64,000 bases of DNA from Acidimicrobiia bacterium. Its GTDB lineage: Bacteria > Actinomycetota > Acidimicrobiia > Spongiisociales > UBA5794. Of this stretch, positions 1-7,666 are shown in pieces. The DNA is taken from the NCBI GenBank assembly GCA_036396535.1, contig DASWKR010000030.1:62001-126000 (forward strand), written 5' to 3'. The position numbers and the translations under genes are program-made. The notes below the pieces were generated by a model. That model ran no database searches, was not told the DNA's origin, and saw nothing but the letters and a program-made list of their open reading frames with translations. Numbering within the stretch: the stretch's first letter is position 1; each line of letters begins with the position of its first letter.

Positions 1-239
1 GAGGGCACTCCGGGAGCTTCGGGTGGGAACCGATCTACCGTGACCAGTCCTGGTCGAGCGATCGCCGTTCCTGGTGGGGAGGCACAGGCGGATTCGGGGG
101 CTTCGGTGGAGGCGGTTTCTCGGGCGGTGGCGGCGGAGGGTCGTCCTGGGGCGGCGGTGGCTGGGGGGGCTCGGGGGGCTTCGGTGGCTTCGGCGGGGGC
201 GGGTTCTCCGGTGGTGGTGGCGGCGGGAGCAGCTGGTAG
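1..239 (+). CDS. Glycine-rich C-terminus of a membrane protein (5' truncated)
   Basis: The open frame beginning at base 3 runs off the left edge and stops with TAG at 237-239. It reads as a hydrophilic, Trp- and Ser-containing stretch followed by a tail of Gly, Phe and Ser that ends in GGSSW. Such tails close TPM-domain and DUF2207-type membrane proteins in many bacteria, but none of the defining domain is inside the window, so the family is a guess. The next gene starts 4 bp after its stop and may be co-transcribed. An alternative frame through the same bases is open and Ala/Gly-rich, but it only extends the downstream methyltransferase with low-complexity sequence. Confidence 0.6.
   Translation, partial: GHSGSFGWEPIYRDQSWSSDRRSWWGGTGGFGGFGGGGFSGGGGGGSSWGGGGWGGSGGFGGFGGGGFSGGGGGGSSW
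93..236 (+). repeat. Duplicated glycine-rich coding unit
   Basis: Two 19-codon copies encoding FGGFGGGGFSGGGGGGSSW lie at 93-149 and 180-236. They are identical in protein but differ at many third positions, so the duplication is old or is kept at protein level. They make up the tail of the truncated first gene. Confidence 0.7.
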
Positions 240-243
240 GCGA

Positions 244-1026
244 GTGGCCGATCGCATCACCAGCCCGTCGAACCCCCGCATCAAGTCGCTCGCCCGGCTG
301 GCGAAGCGCTCGGAACGCGACGCCACGGGCCTCTTCCTCATCGAAGGAGAGCGGGCCGTTCTGCGCGCCATCGAAGCAGGCGTCACCATCGAGCAACTCG
401 TCGTCTGCCGCGAGTTGATGCGAGGGCCGGGTGCAGTCCAGCCATCCTTGCCGGCACCCACGATCGACGTGGGTCGCGATGCCTTCGCCAAGCTGGCGTA
501 CCGGGCGCATCCGGACGGGATGCTCGCCGTGGCGAGGCAACCGGACGTCGCCATCGAGTCGCTGGCGCTGGGCGACGCTCCGCTCGTGCTCATCGCCGAG
601 GCCCTCGAGAAGCCGGGCAACCTGGGGGCGATCCTGCGGGCGGCGGACGCGGCGGGCGCCGCCGTCGTGGCCGCAGACCCGGCGACCGATCTGTTCAACC
701 CGAACGTCGTTCGAGCCTCCCAGGGAGCCCTCTTCACGGTACCGGTCGCGGTCGCATCCCCTCCGTCGGTCATCACATGGGCGGCCGGCTCCGACATCGA
801 TCTGTACGCAGCGTCGCCCGACGCGACCACCCGTCTGTGGGATGTCGACCTGACAGGCGCAACCGGCATCGTCGTCGGGAGCGAGCACCGGGGTCTGAGC
901 CCGGCCTGGGACGGCGTCGCCACCCCGGTGTCGATCCCGATGGCCGGCGACGGCGACAGCCTCAACGCGGCGACCGCGGCCGCGCTACTCCTCTACGAGG
1001 CCGTCAGGCAGCGCGTCATCGCCTGA
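244..1026 (+). CDS. TrmH/SpoU-family RNA 2'-O-ribose methyltransferase
   Basis: A 260-residue protein with an N-terminal substrate-binding domain (SNPRIKSLARL, then FLIEGERAVLRA) and a C-terminal SPOUT knot. The SpoU motifs are EKPGNLGAILRAADAAG in the middle, IVVGSEHRGLSP, and SIPMAGDGDSLNAATAAALLLYE near the end. The family transfers methyl from S-adenosylmethionine to ribose 2'-OH in tRNA or rRNA; the exact target cannot be read here. I chose the GTG at 244 because it begins just before conserved sequence and follows the previous stop by 4 bp. The frame is open further upstream, but that part is only the shadow of the Gly-rich tail. Its 3' end overlaps the convergent zinc-ribbon gene by 42 bp. 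Confidence 0.85.
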   Translation: MADRITSPSNPRIKSLARLAKRSERDATGLFLIEGERAVLRAIEAGVTIEQLVVCRELMRGPGAVQPSLPAPTIDVGRDAFAKLAYRAHPDGMLAVARQPDVAIESLALGDAPLVLIAEALEKPGNLGAILRAADAAGAAVVAADPATDLFNPNVVRASQGALFTVPVAVASPPSVITWAAGSDIDLYAASPDATTRLWDVDLTGATGIVVGSEHRGLSPAWDGVATPVSIPMAGDGDSLNAATAAALLLYEAVRQRVIA

Positions 1027-1227
1027 CACGACCGAGATCGCATCGTCCCTCTCGCACCATCGGCAAACGACCCGTTCGATGCTCGACGCCAGCGTTTCCT
1101 CGTCCTCGAACGCGACGTCTCCACCCAACGTGAAATGGGCGAACCGCCTGCGCCGCACGGCGTCGTACACGTCGAAGCGCGTCCGGTTGCCGCAGGCGTC
1201 GCAGCGGTATGCGGGCAGCGAGCTCAC
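985..1227 (-). CDS. Small zinc-ribbon protein
   Basis: An 80-residue protein with two knuckles, YRCDACGN near the N-terminus and VCRWCE towards the C-terminus, which can form one four-cysteine zinc site. Between them is a basic and aromatic stretch (RRRRFAHFTLGG). I know similar uncharacterised proteins from actinobacteria but no assigned function. The frame is open to an ATG at 1305, but that ATG lies inside the SOS box of the divergent gene. The GTG at 1227 is preceded by TACGAT at 1235-1240 with a 7-nt gap, the spacing expected of a leaderless transcript, so I use it. The 3' end overlaps the TrmH-type gene by 42 bp. Confidence 0.65.
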   Translation of the reverse strand: MSSLPAYRCDACGNRTRFDVYDAVRRRRFAHFTLGGDVAFEDEETLASSIERVVCRWCERDDAISVVSGDDALPDGLVEE

Positions 1228-1234
1228 AGTGGCG

Positions 1235-1240
1235 ATCGTA
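1235..1240 (-). promoter_or_regulatory. -10 box of the zinc-ribbon gene (leaderless spacing)
   Basis: TACGAT on the minus strand, 7 nt before the GTG at 1227. It supports that start over the ATG at 1305. No clear -35 was seen. Confidence 0.45.
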
Positions 1241-1291
1241 CCCGTGCCGCCCGAGAAGCCGGCAGACGCACCAGGGCCGAAGGCACGGTCC

Positions 1292-1321
1292 TTGCTATCG
1301 AACATATGTTCGATCTACGAT
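1292..1321 (+). promoter_or_regulatory. Promoter with LexA (SOS) box in its spacer
   Basis: A -35 TTGCTA (1292-1297) and a -10 TACGAT (1316-1321) are 18 bp apart. The spacer contains a perfect 16-bp palindrome, TCGAACATATGTTCGA (1298-1313), matching the Gram-positive LexA consensus CGAAC-N4-GTTCG. A bound repressor would cover the whole promoter. The predicted transcript start is near 1328, about 20 nt before the GTG start of the nuclease gene. This is direct sequence evidence; LexA control is inferred from the consensus. Confidence 0.85.
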
Positions 1322-1347
1322 TCCCGGCTGCTTCCCCATGGCGAACG

Positions 1348-2982
1348 GTGACGATCGGCATCCAGCGCACATTCGACGACCTGGGCGCACCACTCTTCGG
1401 CGTCCCGTTCTGTGTGCTCGACCTGGAGACGACGGGGGGATCGCCTGCCGAGTGCGAGATCACCGAGGTCGGCGCCGTGAAATACCGGGCCGGCGAGCTG
1501 GTCGGCACCTTCCACTCCCTCGTGGACCCCGGCATGCCGATCCCGCCCACGATCACAGTGCTCACCGGGATCACCCATGCGATGGTCGTCGACGCCCCCA
1601 GGATCGCCGAGGTCCTTCCTGCGCTCCTCGAGTTCATCGGCGAGTCCGTGATCGTCGGCCACAACGTCCGGTTCGACGTGTCATTCCTGAACGCCGCCGC
1701 AGAGCGACTCGGGTACGGGCGGCTCACCAACCGGACGGCGGATACCCTCGGTCTGGCGAGGCGGCTGGTGGGTGACGAGGTGCGCGGCCTCGGCCTGCAG
1801 AGCCTGGCGACGCACTTCCGCTCCCCGGTGCGCCCGGTCCACAGAGCGCTCGAGGATGCCAAGGCGACCGCCCACGTCTTCTTCGAGCTCCTGGAGCGGG
1901 CGGGGACTCTCGGGGTCACCCACCTCGAGGACCTGATGCGGCTGCCGACTGCGAGAGGGCGGCCCCACTACGACAAGATCGCCCTCACGGACGGCCTGCC
2001 TCGCCTCCCGGGGGTCTACATCTTCCGGGACAAGGACGGCGCCCCCCTGTACGTCGGGAAGGCCAAGAACCTCCGATCCCGGGTTCGGGCATACTTCTAC
2101 GGCGATCCACGGCGCTCCGTGACCCAGATGCTCCGCAACCTGGCGAAGGTCGAGCATCGCGTCTGCGAGACGGAGCTCGAGGCCGAGGTCGCCGAGCTGC
2201 GGCTCATCCACGCCCTGACACCTCGGTACAACCGGCGATCGCGACGCCCCCGGTCGACGTATTGGGTCAAGGTGACCCGCGAGAAATATCCGAGGCTCTC
2301 GATGGTGAGGACGCTGCGATCCGACGGACTCGCCCACATCGGCCCCTTCCGTTCGAAGCACACCGCCGAAGCCGTGCTCACGGCGATCTGGGACGCCGTC
2401 CCGATCCGCCGTTGCATCGGGAAGTCGGGAAAGCGATCGGCAGCGTGCCAGTTCGGCCAGCTCGGAGTGGCACTGTGCCCGTGCGACGGGAACGTCGCCG
2501 ACGACGTGTACTCCGAGGTCGTCACGACGGTCGTCGAGGGCCTCACCCGCCGGCCGGACCTCCTGCTCTCTCCGCTGGCGGAGAAGATGCTCGGCTACGC
2601 CAGGGGCGAGCGATTCGAAGAAGCGGCCGTCGTCCGGGATCGCCATCGGGCACTGGCGCACGCTCTCGACGCCAGGAGGCGCTGGCAGGCGCTCATGGAA
2701 GCGGGCAGGGTGTCTGCGGAAAGCGTCACGGGCGAAGGCGCCCACATCGAGCAGGGCAGGCTCGTGGCCGCCTGGCAGGCCCCCGATCCGCCTCCGCTGT
2801 TCACAGTGTCGGCGGACCTGCCGGCGGCCGCCGAGGTCGGCCCGTCCATCGCCGCCGCCGAGGAGGCCGCCCTGATCTGGGGCTGGCTCGACACTGCCGG
2901 AGTCCAGATGATCGACTCGACCCGTCCCCTGTCGTTGCCGAGCTCCCGTGTCGCCAGGCTCGGCGACTCCCGAGCGGGGTGA
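1348..2982 (+). CDS. DEDD exonuclease fused to UvrC-like GIY-YIG nuclease
   Basis: A 544-residue fusion. The N-terminal domain is a DnaQ-like DEDDh 3'-5' exonuclease: Exo I VLDLETTGG (D25, E27), Exo II GHNVRFDVSFL, Exo III HRALEDAKAT. From about residue 215 there is a UvrC-type GIY-YIG domain (LPGVYIFRD, then LYVGKAKNLRSRV), followed by the UvrC-like middle region with a cysteine cluster. The RNase H and helix-hairpin-helix parts of true UvrC are absent, so it resembles the Cho-like or 'DEDD exonuclease' proteins of actinobacteria. Nucleotide excision or damage processing is the likely role. The GTG at 1348 is used because the in-frame ATG at 1306 lies inside the SOS operator, upstream of the predicted transcript start. 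It should be induced by DNA damage. Confidence 0.87.
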   Translation: MTIGIQRTFDDLGAPLFGVPFCVLDLETTGGSPAECEITEVGAVKYRAGELVGTFHSLVDPGMPIPPTITVLTGITHAMVVDAPRIAEVLPALLEFIGESVIVGHNVRFDVSFLNAAAERLGYGRLTNRTADTLGLARRLVGDEVRGLGLQSLATHFRSPVRPVHRALEDAKATAHVFFELLERAGTLGVTHLEDLMRLPTARGRPHYDKIALTDGLPRLPGVYIFRDKDGAPLYVGKAKNLRSRVRAYFYGDPRRSVTQMLRNLAKVEHRVCETELEAEVAELRLIHALTPRYNRRSRRPRSTYWVKVTREKYPRLSMVRTLRSDGLAHIGPFRSKHTAEAVLTAIWDAVPIRRCIGKSGKRSAACQFGQLGVALCPCDGNVADDVYSEVVTTVVEGLTRRPDLLLSPLAEKMLGYARGERFEEAAVVRDRHRALAHALDARRRWQALMEAGRVSAESVTGEGAHIEQGRLVAAWQAPDPPPLFTVSADLPAAAEVGPSIAAAEEAALIWGWLDTAGVQMIDSTRPLSLPSSRVARLGDSRAG

Positions 2983-2996
2983 GTGAGGCTCCCGGG

Positions 2997-3002
2997 TAGC
3001 CT
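2997..3002 (+). promoter_or_regulatory. -10 box of the CDC48-like gene (leaderless)
   Basis: TAGCCT, 6 nt before the ATG at 3009, so transcription should begin at or next to the start codon. The identical hexamer at identical spacing precedes the gene at 13900. Confidence 0.5.
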
Positions 3003-3008
3003 GCCCTC

Positions 3009-5033
3009 ATGCGCTTCATCGTCCGTCAGGGCACCGACCCGATCGCACGGGCAGACGCCGCGCTGCTGACCGCCATGGGGCTTCCGGGCGGCGGCATCAT
3101 CAACTGCGGCAAGAGCCACTGCCTGGTGCGGCCGGGCGACGTTCCATCGACGAACGCCATGACCCTGGGCCCACACACACTCGGCAACTGCGGCCTCGGC
3201 CTCGGGGACACGGTCGACGCCAAACGAGCCATGCTGCCGGAGGCGCATCGAGTGACGTTGTCGCGCACGGACACGCAACTCGATGGGCGACACCTCGCCC
3301 GCTCTATCCAGGGGATCCCCGTCACCAAGGGCGACACCGTCGTCGTTCGCACCGCCTACGGCGACGACCCGGGAGCGACCGAGGTCGAGCTCGTGGTGGT
3401 CGACGTCGAGCCTGACCGGGCGGGGACCGTCGGATCGGCGACCGTGGTCCACCTCGAAGGCGAGGAACCGCCCTCGCGAGCCGAGCTGGCTGACGGACGG
3501 CCGCCTGGTGAGACGCCGACGACTGCCGAGGCTCTGCTGGCGGGGCTCGATACCGAGCTCGAGGTCCTCACCGGCTGGATCGCCCTGCTGACGTCCCCGA
3601 GCGACCTCCCGGCCGCTTGGGGTCTCCCGAAGGTGGCAGGCGTGCTCCTCGAAGGGCCGAGCGGGGGTGGGAAGTCGGAGCTCGTGGCCGCAGCCGCCGA
3701 GCGGGTAGGGACACCCGTTGTCGAGGTCTCGCTCGAACTGGTGTTCAAGCCCGACAAGCTGCTCGAGCGCCTCGAGCAGACCGTGACGGCCACGACGGGC
3801 CCGGCCGTGATCTTCCTCGATCGCCTCGACTCCGTCGCAGGTGAGGACGCCATGTTCCGCACCCAGGTGTCCGCCGTGCTCCGGTGGTTCCTCGACGCCG
3901 TCGCCGCCAAGCCGAGGGTGGCCACAGTTCTGGCGATCTCGGCCGTTTCGAAGCTCTCACCGGTCATCGCCCAGTCACAGCTCGTACCGAGGACGCTTCT
4001 CGTGCCTCCCCCCGATCTGGATCGCCGCAGGCGGCTCTTCACGGCAGCCCTGGCGAGAGTCCCCTCAGGCGAGGTCGACTTCGAACAACTCGCCTCCCGC
4101 ACCGCCGGATTCTCGGCCGCCGACATCATCGCGTGCGTCGTGCATGCCTCCGCCCTGATCGCCCCGAGCGGCGGGCGTGTGGATCAGGCGCTCCTGGAGC
4201 GCGCCATCCAGGACACGACTCCTTCCCTCGGGACGGCCTCACTCGGCGAGATCCCGAGCTACGGATTCGAGCGCGTCGCCAATCTCGACGAGGTGAAGGA
4301 GCGGCTCACCGAGTCCGTCATCTGGCAGATGACGGAGCCGGAGCGCTTCGAGCGCCTCGGCATCGAACCGTCACGGGGACTGTTGCTCCACGGCCCGCCC
4401 GGAACCGGGAAGACGTTCGTCGTGCGTGCGCTCGCCCACGAATCCGGCGCGGCGTTCTTCACGATCAAGGGCGCCGAGCTCCTCGACAAGTACGTCGGCG
4501 AGTCGGAGCGAGCCGTACGCGAGGTGTTCGCCAGAGCGCGCGCCGTCGCTCCCGCCATCCTGTTCTTCGACGAGATCGATGCCCTCGCCCCTGTCAGGGG
4601 GAGCTCGACGAACTCCGTCACCGACTCGGTCGTCGCCGCCCTCCTCACAGAGATGGACGGCGTCTCGCAGCGCGGCGACGTGTTCGTGATCGGCGCGACG
4701 AACCGCATCGATCTGGTGGACGCCGCCCTGCTCCGACCGGGGCGGCTCGAGACTCATCTCTTCCTCGGGCTCCCGGAAGCCACCGCCCGCAAGGCGTTCT
4801 TCGACATCCAGGACGTCCCGTTCGCGGAAGGCGTGGAGGTGGCTCGCCTCGTGGCGGCGTCCGAGGGGCTGTCGTTCGCCGACCTCAGCGGCCTGCTCCG
4901 CGAAGCGGCGCTCCAGGCGCTTCGTCGCGACTCGCGGGCGATGTCGGTCACCCCTGCCGATGTGGAGTTCGCGCTCGAGCGCTATGCGGGGGGAGCTGTG
5001 ACTGTCGCCGGATCGCCACCGTCGGATGGTTGA
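3009..5033 (+). CDS. CDC48-like AAA+ ATPase with degenerate first ring
   Basis: A 674-residue protein: a substrate-binding N domain (about 1-190) and two AAA modules. D1 has Walker A GPSGGGKS (about 216) but its Walker B reads FLDRLDS, with Arg where the catalytic Glu belongs, and it lacks the usual arginine-finger segment. D2 is canonical: GPPGTGKT (about 462), LFFDEIDAL (about 518), then ATNRIDLVDAALLRPGR. Such proteins, Cpa in actinobacteria, are VCP/p97 relatives thought to unfold proteins. I infer that D2 does the hydrolysis and that D1 binds nucleotide for assembly. Its last 52 bp overlap the convergent DUF4349 gene. Confidence 0.88.
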   Translation: MRFIVRQGTDPIARADAALLTAMGLPGGGIINCGKSHCLVRPGDVPSTNAMTLGPHTLGNCGLGLGDTVDAKRAMLPEAHRVTLSRTDTQLDGRHLARSIQGIPVTKGDTVVVRTAYGDDPGATEVELVVVDVEPDRAGTVGSATVVHLEGEEPPSRAELADGRPPGETPTTAEALLAGLDTELEVLTGWIALLTSPSDLPAAWGLPKVAGVLLEGPSGGGKSELVAAAAERVGTPVVEVSLELVFKPDKLLERLEQTVTATTGPAVIFLDRLDSVAGEDAMFRTQVSAVLRWFLDAVAAKPRVATVLAISAVSKLSPVIAQSQLVPRTLLVPPPDLDRRRRLFTAALARVPSGEVDFEQLASRTAGFSAADIIACVVHASALIAPSGGRVDQALLERAIQDTTPSLGTASLGEIPSYGFERVANLDEVKERLTESVIWQMTEPERFERLGIEPSRGLLLHGPPGTGKTFVVRALAHESGAAFFTIKGAELLDKYVGESERAVREVFARARAVAPAILFFDEIDALAPVRGSSTNSVTDSVVAALLTEMDGVSQRGDVFVIGATNRIDLVDAALLRPGRLETHLFLGLPEATARKAFFDIQDVPFAEGVEVARLVAASEGLSFADLSGLLREAALQALRRDSRAMSVTPADVEFALERYAGGAVTVAGSPPSDG

Positions 5034-6364
5034 GGCGTCGCCACGGCGTCGTCACCGGACGTCCCGCCTCCTTCGCGCCCTCGGCGCGCCAGGCGGAGGA
5101 TCAGCCACGCCAGCGGCACGACCCACACGAACGGGATGACCCAAGCGACTATGACGATGGCCAGGCCGACGATGCTCGCCAGCACGGTCCAACCCGCGCT
5201 GATGCCCTCACCGAAACCGGGCAGGCCGCCAGGATCGACCGCGTCGACGGTGATCGACTGGGTATTGGCGACGTCGCGACCTTCCAGGGGCTGACCGTCT
5301 TCGTCGAGAGGGGTGGCGGACACCCTCGTCTGGGACCTCATGGTGCGCTCGACCGTGACCTGATGCGCGACGACGAAGCTCTGACCGGGCTCGAGCGGAT
5401 CGTCCGGATCTCCGAAGACTGGGACGAGATCGCCGAGCTCGACGTCGAGCGCCGTGTCCCGTAGCTCGAAGCCACCCAGTGGGGTGTCACCCCTATTGAC
5501 GACCTCGAAGCAAAGGGTCGCCTCTTCCCCCTCGTCGACCGTGATCGCGCCGTTGCCCGGGCACGACTCCCCGTCGTCGCCTCCTCCCGGGTAGGCGGTG
5601 ATCTCGAGTCGGATCGACGGATTGCTGAGCGCCTGGGTGAGCCGGACGACGATGGTCGCCAATGCGACCTGGTCGCGGACGGTGCGGAGCTCTCCCCGCA
5701 GCGTCTCGAGCGTGGTCTCACGGGCCAGCAACTCGCTCTCGATCCGGGCGACTGCCTCGATGCCCTGTGCGTCCGCCAGCAGGGCCCTGAGGCGCTCGAC
5801 GCTCGTCTCGGCCGTGCTGATTCGGCTCTCGAGATCGACGATGCGCTCGGTGACGTCGTCGGCGGTCACTGTCTGGTTGCGAACTTCGCCGAGCGATCCG
5901 AGCCTCGCCAGAGTCTCCTGGAAACGCTCGGGATCGACCTTGAACGTGAGGATGCTCTCGGCCTCGGCGCCGCCCGTCGTCTCCTGGCCGAATAGGAAGC
6001 CGTCGACGGACTCGATGATGCGAACCGCCTCGAGGCCGGCCGCTGCGACGTCCGAGGTGGCGATGGTGACCGCCGCTCTGTAGATGATGACGCGGCCGAC
6101 GTCGCGAGGCTGCGATGCGAAGATGATCGACCCGTCCTCGGCCGTTTCCCCGCCGTCGCCGTCCTGGACGGCCCCACCGTCGTCGAGGGCTCCCTCATCA
6201 CTGGGGGCCTCCTCGCCGCCTCCACTCGGTGCGCTCGTGGTCGCGCTCCCTGCGACTGTGGTCACGGAGGACGAGTCGCCCCCGGAACATCCGGCGAGGA
6301 GTGCGATGGGAAGGATGAGCAGGATCCCGATTCGGATGAGGCGGCCGTTCGATGATCTCGTCAT
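4982..6364 (-). CDS. DUF4349 lipoprotein with C-terminal membrane anchor
   Basis: A 460-residue envelope protein. The N-terminus (MTRSSNGRLIRIGILLILP) ends in a lipobox, ALLAGC, followed by an acidic Ser/Gly/Glu linker. The DUF4349 domain begins near YRAAVTIAT and contains a long coiled-coil (ERIVDLESRISTAETSVERL onward). A beta-rich segment with two cysteines follows, then a hydrophobic helix (VLASIVGLAIVIVAWVIPF) and a basic, Pro-rich tail. The function of the family is not established. I start it at 6364 because AGGAGG lies 6 nt upstream; the frame is open to 6550, but that would put the signal sequence inside the protein. The stop overlaps the CDC48-like gene by 52 bp. Confidence 0.82.
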   Translation of the reverse strand: MTRSSNGRLIRIGILLILPIALLAGCSGGDSSSVTTVAGSATTSAPSGGGEEAPSDEGALDDGGAVQDGDGGETAEDGSIIFASQPRDVGRVIIYRAAVTIATSDVAAAGLEAVRIIESVDGFLFGQETTGGAEAESILTFKVDPERFQETLARLGSLGEVRNQTVTADDVTERIVDLESRISTAETSVERLRALLADAQGIEAVARIESELLARETTLETLRGELRTVRDQVALATIVVRLTQALSNPSIRLEITAYPGGGDDGESCPGNGAITVDEGEEATLCFEVVNRGDTPLGGFELRDTALDVELGDLVPVFGDPDDPLEPGQSFVVAHQVTVERTMRSQTRVSATPLDEDGQPLEGRDVANTQSITVDAVDPGGLPGFGEGISAGWTVLASIVGLAIVIVAWVIPFVWVVPLAWLILRLARRGREGGGTSGDDAVATPQPSDGGDPATVTAPPA

Positions 6365-6565
6365 GGATCCTCCTGCCATCTCAGCTGGGACGCACGCGGC
6401 TGCCGCCGTAGTTCCCGGCCCGCCGGCATCTCGGCCGATGGTCTTGGAGCCGCAGTAGATCCACCCACGCCGGTCCGTCCACGATGCGAGAAGATGGGCG
6501 AAAAGGACGCCGACAAGCACGGACGCCGCGACGTTCGATGCATGTCTCATTCTGCCATGCCCGGG

Positions 6566-7276
6566 TCAGGCTACCGCGGCCATGGCGTCTGCGAGCGTGA
6601 AGCGACCCTCGTAGAGCGCCCGGCCGACGACTGCGGCTTCGACGCCCGCGGCAGCGAGTGCTTCGAGGTCCTCGAGGCTGCCGACGCCGCCAGAGGCGAC
6701 GACGGCAAGAGCAGGAGCGAGGCGACGGACGCGCTCGAGGAGCGCCAGATCGGGGCCGCCCATGAGGCCGTCGCGCTCGATCCCCGTCACCATCATGCGG
6801 ACCACGCCCTGATCGGCGAGCCGACCGGCGATCTCGTCGGCCGGTCGCCCGTCGTCGAGCCAGCCGCCACCCTTGGCGCGGCCGTCCCGCACGTCGAGAG
6901 CTGCCACGACGGCTTCGCTCCCGACGGCCGCAACGGCCTCGTCGATGACGGCCGGGTCCCACACTGCCGCTGTTCCCATGACGACGCGCCCCGCCCCGGA
7001 TGCGACGGCGCCGGCGGCCGCCGCCGCGGTCCGAACGCCTCCGCCGAACTGGAAGGGAACCCCGGCGTGGGCAAGCGATGCGATGAGAGCGGCATCGCAG
7101 ATGCCACTGCGCGCCCCGTCGAGGTCGACGACGTGGACCATCCGGGCTCCGGCGACGGCCCAAGCCCTCATCTGGGCAGCCGGATCGTTCCCATACAAGG
7201 TGACGCCCCGGAAGTTCCCTTGCGAGAGCCGCACGACTCTGCCGTCGAGCACGTCGATGGCGGGCAGGATCTCCAT
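6566..7276 (-). CDS. hisA: ProFAR isomerase (histidine biosynthesis)
   Basis: A 236-residue (beta/alpha)8 barrel that converts ProFAR to PRFAR, the fourth step of histidine synthesis. It begins MEILPAIDVLDGRVVRL, with the catalytic Asp in AIDVLDG, and carries the second catalytic Asp in VVAALDVRDGRAK and the phosphate-binding VVASGGVGSLEDL. In some actinobacteria the same enzyme (PriA) also serves tryptophan synthesis; motifs alone do not settle that here, though trpD lies elsewhere in the window without a trpF. It is transcribed away from the rest of the his genes, and a shared palindrome in the intergenic region probably controls both arms. Confidence 0.93.
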   Translation of the reverse strand: MEILPAIDVLDGRVVRLSQGNFRGVTLYGNDPAAQMRAWAVAGARMVHVVDLDGARSGICDAALIASLAHAGVPFQFGGGVRTAAAAAGAVASGAGRVVMGTAAVWDPAVIDEAVAAVGSEAVVAALDVRDGRAKGGGWLDDGRPADEIAGRLADQGVVRMMVTGIERDGLMGGPDLALLERVRRLAPALAVVASGGVGSLEDLEALAAAGVEAAVVGRALYEGRFTLADAMAAVA

Positions 7277-7294
7277 GGACGTTCACTCGATTCT

Positions 7295-7320
7295 GTTATA
7301 TTGTGTTAACATGCTACAAC
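7295..7320. promoter_or_regulatory. 26-bp palindrome, predicted histidine operator
   Basis: The left half GTTATATTGTGTT and the right half AACATGCTACAAC are inverted repeats matching at 9 of 13 positions, centred on GTTAAC. The site is AT-rich in a GC-rich window and lies between divergent hisA (start 7276) and the TrpR-like gene (start 7355). Possible -10 elements for both directions fall within it: TATAAC on the minus strand, and TACAAC (7315-7320) on the plus strand with TTCTGT (7291-7296) 18 bp before it. The neighbouring YerC/HisR-type regulator is the obvious candidate ligand. That assignment is inference. Confidence 0.65.
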
Positions 7321-7354
7321 ACCGCGACGGCTTCAGACACGAGAGCGCAGGCCG

Positions 7355-7666
7355 ATGACGGCGTCACCCTCATCAGACGATTGGCGGAACGACGACACCG
7401 CAGCGCTGTTCGACGCCATCGTCGACCTCGCCGACCGCGACGAGGCCGCCGCCTTCTTCCGCGATCTGTGCACCCGCCGGGAGCTCGAAGAGATGAGTCA
7501 GCGCTGGGCGGTTGCCCGCCTGCTCGAGAACGGGCTCCCATACCGCGAGATCCACGAGATCACCGGCGTCTCCACGGCAACGATCACCCGCATCAACCAA
7601 TGGGTGCAGCACGGCACGGGAGGCTACAGGCGGATGCTCGAACGCGCCCGAGAGGAGAGACGGTGA
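7355..7666 (+). CDS. YerC/YecD-family TrpR-like regulator of his genes
   Basis: A 103-residue all-helical protein of the TrpR superfamily. The helix-turn-helix is clear: LENGLPYREIHEITGVSTATITRINQW (about 51-77), preceded by CTRRELEEMSQRWAVARLL. Relatives of this family next to histidine genes in Gram-positive bacteria have been proposed as histidine repressors (HisR). It is the first gene of the operon, overlaps hisG by 4 bp (GTGA) and lies next to a 26-bp palindrome, so autoregulation and control of both his arms is the simplest reading. Histidine as co-repressor is inference. Confidence 0.85.
   Translation: MTASPSSDDWRNDDTAALFDAIVDLADRDEAAAFFRDLCTRRELEEMSQRWAVARLLENGLPYREIHEITGVSTATITRINQWVQHGTGGYRRMLERAREERR

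Noticed and set aside
40-243. 68-codon N-terminal extension of the TrmH-type protein
   Set aside because: The extra sequence is Ala/Gly/Val low complexity produced by reading the Gly-rich tail of the previous gene in another frame.
1303-1308. Divergent ATG codons at CATATG as gene starts
   Set aside because: Both lie inside the LexA palindrome and upstream of the predicted transcript starts; better starts exist at 1227 and 1348.
6365-6550. N-terminal extension of the DUF4349 protein or a separate small membrane protein
   Set aside because: There is no stop before the lipoprotein start to define a separate gene, and AGGAGG plus the signal peptide fix the start at 6364. The gap to hisA therefore holds no called gene.
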